From assembly GCA_030248215.1 (NCBI GenBank), contig JASANG010000516.1:152067-216066 (forward strand): a stretch of 64,000 bases of DNA, given 5' to 3'. The DNA comes from Enoplolaimus lenunculus (taxonomy: Eukaryota; Nematoda; Enoplea; Enoplida; Thoracostomopsidae). The notes below the pieces were generated by a model. That model saw nothing but the letters and a program-made list of their open reading frames with translations, was not told the origin of the DNA and made no database searches. Positions 49,015 through 60,757 of this stretch are shown piece by piece (the stretch's first letter is position 1; each line of letters begins with the position of its first letter). The position numbers were made by a program, and so were the translations under genes.

Positions 49015-50068
49015 ATGTCTCTACCATCGTTAAATAAAGAGCAAGCATCCAGCCAGCGAAATTTGTCACAGAAAAAACAGTCAGGTATTAATTTTTATTG
49101 TATCTCTTTAGACATTGTGGTGCTCTTAACAAAAATAGGCTGTAATGAAAAGGTAAAACTTTTAAATATACGCACCGCAATGCATTTACAAGTTTTCTAT
49201 TAAAAATATATTTTCTGCAGATAGCTAAAGCTCCTGAATTAACTTTTATTATAGAAGTGAAGGTTACAGTTACAATGTTTATGCTACGCCGTGTAGTAAA
49301 GTGTGTTCTTGATAATTCCCGTATATGCAATGCGTACCGTTAGCTAAAGATTTTGCTTTCAGCCATCAATGAAACGCCGCGCACAACTCCAAGGCGGTCA
49401 CTGAAGTTTTTAAAACCGTAATGGTAGCATTAGCAAATCCGTATCTGCAGATAGCTAAAGCTCATGAATTAACCTTTATTATAGAAGTGAAGGTTACAGT
49501 TACAATGTTTATGCTACGCCGTGTAGTAAAGTGTGTTCTTGATAATTCCCGTATTGCAATGCGTACCGCTAGCTAAAGATTTTGCTTTCAGCTATCAATG
49601 AAACGCCGCGCAAAACTCCAAGGCGGTCACTGAAGTTTTTTAAAAACCTGGAACGGTAGCATTAGCAAATCCGTAACCAGTTTGAGACATCAGTCACATT
49701 GTACGCGCAACAGAGAACGCTGGCGACGGGCCTATCAGAGTAGGCGACGATCATTGTCGCACTCAAGAAATATACGCCAAACATTCGGTTATAACAAAAA
49801 ATTGGAAATCAAGTCAGCATCAAGTTGTCACCTTACGCGTGCGTGTTCAGACAACGTACAGATTACATCAGCTACTACAGCACTTTTGCGTTCTATTAGT
49901 ACGCCAAACAATGTTACTCTCCCTATTGCGTTGCCGTTATCGGTTCCTGCTGTATCTGATGTTCTGTCCGAAACAAATGACGGTCGGGTGCATATCTCTT
50001 CGAAAAATAAAGCCGCAAGTCAAAATGTTGACACAACACAATACGTAAGCGTAAATATTGCATATTAG
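49015..50068 (+). CDS. Gene C (left arm): Arg/Ser-rich protein, interrupted copy
   Basis: Exon 1 (49015-49084) encodes MSLPSLNKEQASSQRNLSQK and ends at a phase-1 GTATT donor. Exon 2 starts at 49592 after TTGCTTTCAG and encodes the same Arg/Ser-rich protein as the right arm copy, but a small sequence difference near 49650 shifts the frame here. See the right arm copy at 53520-54572 for the intact reading. Confidence 0.55.
49214..49673. repeat. Tandem duplication, 230-bp unit, copying a splice acceptor (left arm)
   Basis: TCTGCAGATAGCTAAAGCTC begins at 49214 and 49444. Each unit holds intron sequence, a TTTGCTTTCAG acceptor and the first codons of gene C exon 2 (INETPR-x-TPRRSLKF). The duplication creates a second possible exon start. 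Confidence 0.85.
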
Positions 50069-50439
50069 AAATTTTACAAATTGGAAATTTTGGCAAATGC
50101 AATAACGTTTTTAAAAGTTTTATATTTCAAATTGCGCCATTTAGTTTCAAATGCAGGCAATTGGCGTTTTTGTTTGTACTTCTCACGATTGTTTTCAAGA
50201 AATTAACCATTAACATAAACCATCCAATAGTACACAATATGTTGCGTTTAAAAAATAACCATTTCATAAACATTCATCGGTACATGTGCCATTCTTACTT
50301 TTAGAGTCAGTATACTTTTAACAATAAGGCTAAGCCTCAGTGTAAAGGTGACTCTAAATCTAAGCATAACAGAATTTTGAGATTTAACCACATTTGTTTT
50401 TATTTTAGATTTATATCTTCTACAGTTTTTTCTGGGGAG

Positions 50440-51490
50440 GATCGTTTTCATAATAGACAATAATAACACATTTCGCAAAAGCAAACTTTGGAGAACTTAA
50501 TCAATAAACTGGACAATTTATACATGCCAAGCGCAGTATCTACTTCCTGAATATAGGCAGAGCAGAACGTTAGCACAGTTGTATCCGGATGTCAAAGGAA
50601 AAGATTTGTTTTAATCAACGCTGTAGCAAAATGCGAAACTGCATTAATCCCAGTTGGAATCTACAACACCATCAAACTGGAATTCTTAGGGTGCAATCCA
50701 TATATATTGGTGCTATCTTCATCATTACCAAAATGCGCAATGCCATCGAAAGTGCAGTTACCCATGAGGCTAGAAAGTAAGCATTGGTTTGCAAATAACA
50801 ACTGCTAAAGATTCGTTTATTTCAGCTGAACGCCCGCAGCTTGATGTCAAAATATAATAACCTGACATTAGAAATTTGTGCGATGTCTTTTTGCAGCAGA
50901 TGATTGCTTTTCCTGAAATGTGAATATATTCAGTCGTCAACGCTACATACGGAGAAATAAAGCACTCGCTATTTAAAAAAAAACAGGACAGACAGCATCA
51001 AAAACTATCCAGCTCTCGCAAAGCAGAATCCGAACCGGCGGCGCAGAGATATCAGGGTCCATCTGTCAACCAAACCACAAAAAAACAAGAAAACAACACA
51101 GAAACCGAGGAGCATAAAAAGAAACAACAAAGACGCTCGCAGGGTGAATGCTCAAAAGCAAAAAAAAAAAGGAGAGATAACATTGCAAATAGGGAGCCAC
51201 AGCTGCTAAACTCAAAACATAAACGAGCAGCAGCAGGCAAGATGCCAAAATAAAAGCAAAAAAATAAAAAAAATGTATAGGGGAGCAAACGCAAAAATTC
51301 GCTCAAGACAGAGACCAAACAACCGACACAATCACGGCAAAACAGATCGCCGGTCAACAGGATATATACAGCTAAAACCCTCAATGCCCACAGACGCAAA
51401 CTTTACACGCTATAAAAAACAAACAAACCAAACAGAAAAAATAAGATCCAGACACCCAAACCATCGCTTACGTCTCACGCATTAATAAAT
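50440..51490 (+). pseudogene. Gene D (left arm), corrupted copy
   Basis: This matches the open right arm copy (51951-53151) but cannot be read. The segment 50992-51457 (466 bp) corresponds to 600 bp in the right arm; the missing bases are mostly T and G, leaving an A/C-rich sequence that keeps the same order of blocks. Loss of mainly two bases in one strand does not fit ordinary decay and points to consensus error near the palindrome centre. Confidence 0.6.
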
Positions 51491-51522
51491 ATTTACGCAT
51501 AACGTTTAATTTTAGCACTCGA

Positions 51523-51865
51523 AATTCATCCATTTTTGTTTGGCGTGTAACGTTAATTGAGGGTATACCACTGTCTGGTAAAATTGTTAAACGCCTGTCA
51601 CAGTTTTCGTGTTCACAGCATCGGTTTCAGACCGAATCTATAAATCTATTAATTCTTTAAAATTGTTATTGGTTCCCTTCATTTTGTGTACACTGTTGAA
51701 ATGAAATCTATTAAGCAATAACGTTTCTATCTTTTTCACTTATGTCAAGCGAAAAATTTGTTCAAAAAACCCTGATTATAACCAAAATAATATATCATCG
51801 ACAAATTACCTTTTTTGAATTAGGTGCATTCTCAATTGCATCAATAGTATTTGATTTTCTTTTTC
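51523..51865. other. Unique spacer at the palindrome centre
   Basis: These 343 bp are present once, with no inverted partner. The sequence is AT-rich without a gene. Both flanking copies of gene D point into it, so it is their shared 3' intergenic region. Confidence 0.75.
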
Positions 51866-51950
51866 TCGAGTGCTAAAATTAACAACGTTATGCAGTAAAT
51901 ATTTATTAAATGCCGTGAGACGTAAGCGATAAGGTTTGGGTGTCTGGATC

Positions 51951-53151
51951 TTAAATTATTTTACCTGTTTGGTTTGTTTGTTTTTGTGGTGTAAAACACA
52001 GTTTAGCGTCTACGTCGGGCATCAAAACTGAAGGGTTTTCAAAGCTGTATAATAACCAACATACCTGTTGACCGGCAGATCTGACATTTTGCCGTCGATT
52101 CGTAGTCGGTTGTTTGGTATTACTGTCTTGAGCCGACATAATTTTGCGTTTGCTCCCCTCAAATACATATCAATTATTTTAAATAATTTCATAAATTGCA
52201 ATTTTATACACTTTGGCAATCTTACGACCTGCTAAGCTGCATCATTATGTCATTGTGAAGTTTAAAGCAAAGCTGTCGGCTCCCTAATTTGCAAAATAGT
52301 TAACTCTCTCCTTACATTATTTTTCATTGCTTTTGAGCATTCAACAACCACTCGCGAAGCGTCTTTCACAGTTTGATTTAATCTTTTTAATGCATCCTCC
52401 AAGGTTTCTGATGTTGGATTTCTGTCTTCGTTGTCTAGTGGTTTGGTTGACAAACGATGGACACACTGATATACCATCCTCAGCGCCGCCAGGTTCGAAT
52501 TAACTGCTTCATCAAGCTGAATAAGATTTTGATGCTGTCTGATCCTGTTTTAATATTTAAAAATAAAGCGAAAGTCGCTTTCAATAAAATTCAATCTATT
52601 AATAAACAACCCAAAAAGTATGTAAAGCAAAACAGTTCACGACCGAACTGAATATAAATATCACAAATCTACAATTTCTAGGAACAAGCAATCATCTGCT
52701 GCTATTAAAAGACATTTCGCACAAATTTCTAATGTCAGGTTATTATATTTTGACATCAAGCTGCGGGCGTTCAGCTGAAATAAACAAATCTTTAGCAGTT
52801 GTTATTTGCAAACCAATGCTTACTTTCTAGCCTCATGGGTAACTGCACTTTCGATGGCATTGCGCATTTTGGTGGTGAAAAATAGCACCAATATATATGG
52901 ATTGCACCCTAAGAATTCCAGTTTGATGGTGTTGCGAATTCGAGTGCCATATGCAGTTTCGCATTTTGCTACAGCGTTGATTAAAACAAATCTCCCTTTT
53001 ACATCCGGATACAACTGTGCTAACGTTCTGCTCTGCCTATATTCAGGAAGTAGATACTGCGCTTGGCATGTATAAATTCCAGTTTCTTTATTAAGTTCTC
53101 CAAAGTTTGCTTTTGCGAAATGTGTTATTATTGTATCTTGTGTGAACGATC
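51951..53151 (-). CDS. Gene D (right arm): unidentified protein, 3' exons
   Basis: Exons 52824-53151, 52316-52544 and 51951-52157 join in frame on the minus strand (about 253 residues to TAA). Donors are GTAAGC and GTAAGG; acceptors are TCTGGGCAG, ATTAAAACAG and ATTTGAG (weak). Intron phases are 2 and 0, unlike the phase-1 pattern of genes A-C. The first exon begins in phase 1, so a 5' exon is missing from my model. It encodes a compact-looking segment (NKETGIYTCQAQYLLPEY, then GRFVLINAVAKCET, ILVLFFTTKMRN), followed by a helical, probably coiled-coil region (TLEDALKRLNQTVKDASRVV) and a basic Gln/Asn-rich tail. No family recognised with confidence. Confidence 0.55.
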
Positions 53152-53519
53152 CTGCCCAGAAAGAACTGTTGAAAATATCAATCTAAATGAACAAATGTGG
53201 TTAAATCTCAAAATTCTGTTATGCTTAGATTTAGAGTCACCTTTACACTGAGGCTTAGCCTTATTGTTAAAAGTATACTGACTCTAAAAGTAAGAATGGC
53301 ACATGTACCGATGAATGTTTATGAAATGGTTATTTTTTAAACGCAACATATTGTGTACTATTGGATGGTTTATGTTAATGGTTAATTTCTTGAAAACGAT
53401 AGTGTGAAGTACAAACAGAAACGCAATTGCCTGCATTTGAAACTAAATGGCGCAATTTGAAATATAAAACTTTTAAAAACGTTATTGCATTTGCCGGAAT
53501 TCCAAGATATGCTAAATTT

Positions 53520-54572
53520 CTAATATGCAATATTTACGCTTACGTATTGTGTTGTGTCAACATTTTGACTTGCGGCTTTATTTTTCGAAGTGATATGCAC
53601 CCGACCGTCATTTGTTTCGGACTGAACTTCAGATACAGCAGGAACCGATAACGGCAACGCAATAGGGTGAGTAACATTGTTTGGCGTACTAATAGAACGC
53701 AAAAGTGCTGTAGTAGCTGATGTAATCTGTACGTTGTCTGAACACGCACGCGTAAGGTGACAACTTGATGCTGACTTGATTTCCAATTTTTTGTTATAAC
53801 CGAATGTTTGGCGTATATTTCTTGAGTGCGACAATGATCGTCGCCTACTCTGATAGGCCCGTCGCCAGCGTTCTCTGTTGCGCGTACAATGTGACTGATG
53901 TCTCAAACTGGTTACGGATTTGCTAATGCTACCATTACGGTTTTTAAAAAACTTCAGTGACCGCCTTGGAGTTATGCGCGGCGTTTCATTGATAGCTGAA
54001 AGCAAAATCTTTAGCTAGCGGTACGCATTGCAATACGGGAATTATCAAGAACACACTTTACTACACGGCGTAGCATAAACATTGTAACTGTAACCTTCAC
54101 TTCTATAATAAAGGTTAATTCATGAGCTTTAGCTATCTGCAGATACGGATTTGCTAATGCTACCATTACGGTTTTAAAAAACTTCAGTGACCGCCTTGGA
54201 GTTGTGCGCGGCGTTTCATTGATGGCTGAAAGCAAAATCTTTAGCTAGCGGTACGCATTGCAATACGGGAATTATCAAGAACACACTTTACTACACGGCG
54301 TAGCATAAACATTGTAACTGTAACCTTCACTTCTATAATAAAAGTTAATTCAGGAGCTTTAGCTATCTGCAGAAAATATATTTTTAATAGAAAACTTGTA
54401 AATGCATTGCGGTGCGTATATTTAAAAGTTTTACCTTTTCATTACAGCCTATTTTTGTTAAGAGCACCACAATGTCTAAAGAGATACAATAAAAATTAAT
54501 ACCTGACTGTTTTTTCTGTGACAAATTTCGCTGGCTGGATGCTTGCTCTTTATTTAACGATGGTAGAGACAT
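53520..54572 (-). CDS. Gene C (right arm): Arg/Ser-rich basic protein, open copy
   Basis: Exons 54503-54572 and 53520-53995 join in frame at a phase-1 intron to 181 residues. The start is MSLPSLNKEQASSQ. Exon 2 opens with AINETPRITPRRSLKFFK, a TP-rich basic motif like those of X2, and continues with an RS-rich stretch (RRAYQSRRRSLSHSR) and a Ser/Thr/Asn-rich tail. There is no SET domain. A GTAAGC donor at 53543 would allow a further exon, but the frame also stops at 53520. The protein is probably nuclear from its composition; no function can be assigned. Confidence 0.6.
53914..54373. repeat. Tandem duplication, 230-bp unit (right arm)
   Basis: Mirror of 49214-49673; the duplicated acceptor TTTGCTTTCAG is kept in both units. 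Confidence 0.8.
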
Positions 54573-55439
54573 CAACTCGATTGTCTGAGAACGGAAAAGG
54601 TCAAGTTGGTATTCTGTTCAGAAATATGGCAACCGCAATTTAAATTTTTCTCACAAATTTGCCTACCGTAACTTTAAGTTTTAACACAACACAATACTCA
54701 ATACGAGACGTCAAAACTGCTATTGGACCGTTAGAACTTCGTTCACATACATTTCAGCAAGACAGTTTACACATTTTTATGTTACCGGCACGTTAGATAT
54801 CAGAAATGCGCTGGCTTGAACCAGCCTTTCACAACGTTCGAATACGTAAATTGAGCTTACTTTAACACGTATCAAACTTATCACTTTTGCTGAACGGATA
54901 GTAAAAATATTGGCGGAAACGATAACAAATAATGGTCAAACTAACGGAAACTGGAGAATAAAATTGCCGTATTTTGCCATGATAGTAGTACCTATAAAAC
55001 CCGATAAATGCAATAAGGTACAAACTCCAGCAAATGAATGTTAACCCTGTAAATTTTTGATTATAGTTGTGACGAATAAATCACTCACGCCATGTTTCAG
55101 ACCAAAACATCCAATAAAATCTAAAAAGTTTACTCCGACTTATCGTATTATTAATTAGGGGCATGCAATAAAATGTTATTCTTACATTGCAAACAACATT
55201 CCACGACACAGATTAGCCGAAAATTAAAACTAATTAGTAAATAAGATTATCAAGTTATTTGTAGCGCGGCGGAAGAAATAAGCGCAGCATTAGTTATCTT
55301 TTATACGAAATAGTTGAAACTAACGGAACAAAACAATCGCTGGATACTGCTAAAGTTGCTTTAGTTTATACGCTGAGAAACCTTTCAAATGGTATGAATT
55401 ACTCGTAAAGTATACATTTCTACGACAAATTTCACCGCA

Positions 55440-55971
55440 TCAAGAGTCCTGCAACCATGGATAGGCTTGACAAACAACAATACTTGTTTCGCCGTTATCA
55501 TAGAAAATTTCTTCTCCTGGATTTATATCCTTTGTAGATTTTATTATGATAAATGGCTCAGATGAAACCGTCGTAATAACTGCTTCACAATTTGGCCGCT
55601 TTCGACTATGATTTACGAAGTGTCCTAATCTTGAACTGTTAGCACAGTTTTCAGCAGTTGCATCTACACACATAACGTCACCAATTTTGGGCAAAAGATA
55701 GAACATATAACAGCCCCTGTTATTGAGGGCGTACGCTAGTTCCCGGTTTTGCGCAATTTCAAACGGAATTACTTGCCAATATACGCAAGTAATGGTGTGT
55801 ACGCCTTTATTGGTGAACGAGCAAACACACCAATACCACGTTCGCAGCCAGTGTCGGCACGGTACAAACAAACTGGGTCTTGAGTAACCAGCTTAATTGT
55901 TTCATGAGATGGAATCGTTACATCATGCCGACTCAATTGCATGAATGAACGCGGAGAACGAGCAGTGATTG
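55440..55971 (-). CDS. Gene B SET exon (right arm)
   Basis: Mirror of 47612-48147. Here the exon is open from the acceptor through MQLSRHDVTIPSHE to the glycine before the VIPFEIAQ segment, where one A is missing relative to the left arm. From VIPFEIAQ to the stop, including RLGHFVNHSRKRPNC, GEEIFYDNGE and PWLQDS, it reads without interruption, unlike the left arm. The breaks differ between arms, so each arm supports a different part of the exon. Confidence 0.65.
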
Positions 55972-56392
55972 CTATTTTTCGTCACACGCTGGTACAATCG
56001 TAGGAAGCTGACCTGCGCACAGGCGTCACTCTTTCACCTATAATATATTAAGGTAGCAATTTAACGAATCGTGTTAAAGCAAGAGAACGCAGAAATTTTT
56101 GACAGGAGGTCGCACAATTTATCTGGAGAAGGTGAATAGACATAGCGAGCTGCGCAAGCCGAGAGGCCAAGATAAATTTCTGTTTTACAAAAGTGATAGT
56201 TCATAAAACTTGTTGTAAGAGGAGGCGTCTTGCCATTTTAGCATGAAAAATTTCCTGATGGAGGAATGACCCCCTCCATTTGTTTGGACTCAGCCTTGCA
56301 CGTGACAGCATAGAGCACACTAAAATTTTAGTAAGCAATTTAAAATAACGGAACAAACGTAAATCAGTACTAACAATCCAAACTCAGGTGTA

Positions 56393-59300
56393 TTAAAACT
56401 CTCTCTGTGGAACTCTTGGTTCAACATTCGCCGTTGGTTTTGGAGTAGACAACGGAGTGTTCAGTTGATAAATTTCAGCATAGGACGGTTCAGTTTCATC
56501 TTAAAAAACGCTTTACATTTAATTGTAACATGTTTACAGTATTTTTGAGGCATTCAGGCAAAAAAGTTTATCTAAAATGCGTTTATCTATTTGAATGGTT
56601 GGTGCTGGTAAGGCATTTACTCTAGATTGGATCTGACTGGGGTAGCAAATTCCGACAGACGTGCTGTATACTATCACCTAATAATTCGTGCTTGACCATG
56701 TGAAAACTTAACTATAGTGATAATTTAACCAACTTCAATCATTACCCTGAGAAACCTTAAAGATAAATTTAAGTGTGTTTAAAACAACGGTGTTGAAACC
56801 TTATCAGTATATATAATATTTTATGAAAAAAATAAATACTTTGTGTTGGTATCGCGTCAACTGTCGCCGCCGATTGTGGACTAGAATATGGACTATCAAA
56901 AACAAAATCTTTCAATTCGCAACCTTGGTTTTTTGCCAGAACATTTTGCACATAGGCGCGAATTGTTGCGTTTTCGTTTTGATCTTAAAGCAAATACATA
57001 TATTTGTCTGTTTCTACATAGGTGCGTTAAGGCTAGCTCTTTAAAAATTTGCAGAACTGGACTGAAGCTGTATGAGCACGTAAATGCGTTGTGGTCAACA
57101 AGTACTATGACACATCTTATTGGTAGCAAAAGTGGATACTTTTAACAGTAGTGTGCAACTGGAAACATTTTGTGTACAATAGAAAGCACCCAGCACGCGT
57201 TGCATTTTTGGACTACCCCATATTTAAGAGGGGTCCGTATGCAGTTGTGTAAACAGTTCTTCTAACATATTATACCCCTTGTTTAAGGGGGTTACAAGTA
57301 TTACGATAGCATCGACCCGACCTCAACAAGAGCGTCAGATAAAAACGCAAGGCGTGGTGGAACATATTATACCATGCGGAATACCAAAAGTTGTACACTC
57401 TTAGGTAAAAATACCGGAGCCACAGGTCAAAATTTGATAAAGCCGGTGGTCAAAATTTGCAAGAGCCGGAAGTAAAACGAGAATAAATAGTTAAATTGAT
57501 GTTTATTTTGCAAATTTTTGCAAATATCGGTAAGGTGTTGGTGGTGCGAGTTAATAATAGAAAACTCTACACGCAACAAGTTTTTGGTGTTACCTTCAAA
57601 ATCTTCAGAGTGAAGCGATATGTTGGCTAAGTCATTTTCGATCTCGTCTTCAGTATTCTCAAGTACCTCTTGCGTGAGGCACTGTTTAGTAGGTGTGGCA
57701 AAAGTAACATTCAAAGCATCGTGACGCGGCGGTGTAATAACCGCCAGTTCATTTGAAGCTGCATGGTTTGGTAAAGGTGTTCCAACTTCGCAATCAAAAC
57801 AATATTTATTAGTACAGACTGTTTGGAGCGATTCTGATGATTTTCCGGCCATGCAATGTTGTTTACTTTCTATTGCAATTCTCTGTATGTGATGCACTAC
57901 ATTTTGATCAGAATTGAACCTAGCCGCGCACTGTTGTGTGCATGATAAGCAGTTACCAGTGACATCGCTGCGACTTCGACTTGCCAAAGGCGACGGATGG
58001 CCGTTCTGAGCACAGGGAACTGCTGGAGTTTTTCTGGAGTATAGTCCTCTAATACTTGGTTAGGAGATATGTTTCCTGCAAAATGTTAAGACATGTTTTG
58101 AACTGTCATATACGTAACTTTGAACACAACAGTTCAAAGGTTCAACTTTAAATTTATGGAGTCAATCAAAAAAGAAAGGTTAGCTCGAATGCGTTGCGAG
58201 TACATTCTGTTTAGCTCAGATAAAACGCCGTTAATGATATGGTTACAACATATTGTGGTTTTATACCTTGTTTACGTTTCTCTTTAATAATCGGTGACAC
58301 TGCAAGTGACTGAGTACTTGATTTGTGGCTACCAGTGAAGTAGAGTACTGGCGACTTAGTAACGCATTGCACTTGATTATTAGCTTTCTGATGTCTTCTT
58401 GCAGGTGAGCAAAATCTCGTACAGTTTTGTAACCGCTGATTAGCGTTTTCTGTATTCCGGCGCTCTAAAATAATTTTTAACTGGAAAATCGTACCGTTTC
58501 TGTTTCCGTTATAGAAATCACGGAAATTCTGTTATTTTTATGGTTAAAATTAGTAATAAATCACGAATATATGTCGCAATTTTTGGTTGCAGATATGCTG
58601 CAATTGTTTGAAATGAAATAAAAATTACGAAATTTATCCAAAATCTTATTATTTCCATGCGTCCGCCATTTTTCATTAAAATTTATAAAATACCGGTAAA
58701 TATTTGCACGCTTCATGGCAGAAAAGTAAAACGTTTTTGAAACTTTTATGCTTCAATATCCGTTTTCCGTTTCCCTTTCAGTTTACGTTATTTTATCACT
58801 ATTCGTTTCCGTTTACGTTCTTTTTACTATCCGTTTACACCCTGGTAGTAATTACTATTTATGTCATGAACGTTGGCAGGTTTTTGGAGAGACGTTACGT
58901 TCCATAAAAAAATTTGAAGGGGGATTTTTTGCGTCGGAGTTAGAAAACAAGTCTGAAAACCCTGCACAAAAATTGCAAAAAGAGGTTGGACACTATGTCC
59001 AGCTTGATACCTCTTTTGGTAACAAGATCTTCAATGGCGTCATTGTTGCATAACGATGCCTGATGCTGGATGATGTGCATTTGAGCGGTGGAACTGGATT
59101 CGAAAGAACATGTGCTCGAATCACACTCCAAAACTGCAGTGTCTAAAAAGTCAAAAAATTCAAAATTTCCATTTTGGCAGTCTAAAACAAAACAAAATTT
59201 TAATTTTTGGTAGTCTAAAGTAAGTCAAAATTTGGTAGTCTAGAAAAAAGTTTTTTCTTTCGTTCACACCAAAACTCAGATCTTTGGAGCAGGGATATAC

Positions 59301-59552
59301 TCTGAAAACGACTATCCTATGTCAGAAATCTGCGTTAATATTATAATTTTAAAAACGTAAAATAGAATTAAACTGAAAAAAGTCCAGTGCAAAACAGTAC
59401 TGAAAATGTCGACTCTATTCTTGTAAAGCGTTCCAGATGCTTGATTGAAAATAAGACAGTGTACTATTGGTCTTGAAATCTTGACTTCTTGCAAAACTTT
59501 GCCTATTTTGAAACATACTTTTGTTGTTTGTTTCAGATACTCGTCGGCTCAT
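56393..59552 (-). CDS. Gene B, SET-less exons (right arm)
   Basis: Mirror exons at 59519-59552, 59011-59133, 58267-58449, 57594-58075, 56840-56983 and 56393-56499. Lengths equal those of the left arm except exon 4 (482 against 483 bases), where ACTCCAG replaces ACTCCCAG and shifts the frame. Splice sites are all conserved. Confidence 0.6.
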
Positions 59553-60311
59553 TTTGCACAACTATCCAAATACGGCAATTGCGAAAACAGAGTTGAAACA
59601 CTTATATAATAGGTAATAGATAGAGACGAGTTATAAATACAACCATTTTTGTATAAAAATTTCGAAAACACGTTCAGATTGTGTATTCGTGTTTGAGAAA
59701 CTTTAACTCAAGCGCTATCTATTACATTTCACGTACTATGCAAAAAACGTTAAATAGCATATAACACCTGACATAGCGTATAAATGCCAGACCGCTAATA
59801 AAACCTGGTTAATAATCAAACCCAAAATTAACAAGATTACAGCTTATTTTCTCGTAAATATAGATTTATAGTACTCATTGTTTGTGTTACGAAAGCAAAA
59901 TTCGAAAATTTGAAGTAAAATTTACTGTCTTCGAAACGAATGTTCGTATACGCATAAATGAAAACTTTATGTTGTCAACGATTTCATGATACACACTTAC
60001 CAATATAGCAACAAGACTGAAAACTGGAATATGGTGCATAGGGCAACGTTTTGAAAAATAATAAAGCCTGCGCTTCTGTAAAAGACGACTTTTTCCAAAT
60101 CAAGGTAAGCGCTACTACTAGTATATACAGATTGCCGAAACCTTATACGAATGTCTGGGCTGTAACAATTTAGAATCTACAGGCTGTGTGTTGTTTGATC
60201 AAGGCAAATTTACCATAAGTGGTATACAATAAGAGTACAAACAACAGTTGTGTTACGAGTATAAGTACTTATCACAACTAAGACAAAAAATACTTGTAGT
60301 TAAATTCTAAC

Positions 60312-60342
60312 GTTATTCTTTCAGCCACGGGTTTACTTTAAC
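60312..60342 (-). pseudogene. SET exon tail remnant (right arm)
   Basis: Mirror of 43245-43273, with the same reading KVNPWLKE and stop. Confidence 0.5.
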
Positions 60343-60757
60343 TGCACTCATTTCGAGACAAACAAAATACCAGTGGTGTACCGCGAAATTTGGATTTGGG
60401 GGCCCCGCATCCTGCCATGTCCGTGCCTTGGGTTTCTACCTCAAAGTGAATTTTTTTGCTGAGATAAAGGTTGGCCACGCTCTTCTAGTTGGCTCCGCTA
60501 GCGAAAAGCTACATGCGTACCTGTGAAGCTTTGCACAAGATTTTGAGCGGATCAGGTTGAGAATTTGACTATGATGATTTTCTCTGAACAATTGAACAAG
60601 TAACAACCTTGCGAGCGAAGCGAGTGAGAAACTAGGCGTAATTTTTGTGTGTAATTTAAATTATAACGCATGAACTGATTCCTTAGGGGGGTGGCGCCCC
60701 CCCTCCGCCCCCCGCTCTCGGTACGAACCTGCCAAATAGTCGTAGCAAAACTCTGCG

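Larger units (their letters stand above)
39421..51522 (+). repeat. Left arm of giant inverted repeat
   Basis: The arm is matched in reverse complement by 51866-64000; paired positions add up to about 103,585 throughout (for example the ATGs at 41308 and 62277). It contains, in order, gene A, gene B with its SET exon, gene C and gene D, all on the plus strand and pointing to the centre. Differences between arms are scattered substitutions, homopolymer-length changes, an insertion of about 168 bp at 39555-39722 in this arm, and heavy base loss in 50992-51457. The outer boundary is unknown because the right arm runs off the window. Confidence 0.95.

Noticed and set aside
51052-51399. Minus-strand hydrophobic open frame of 115 codons
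   Set aside because: It lies opposite the T/G-depleted segment; the hydrophobic, Phe/Leu-rich reading is a product of the A/C-rich base bias.
52824-53151. C1q/TNF-like domain in gene D
   Set aside because: NKETGIYTC resembles a C1q strand, but the rest of the expected pattern is not visible; left unnamed.
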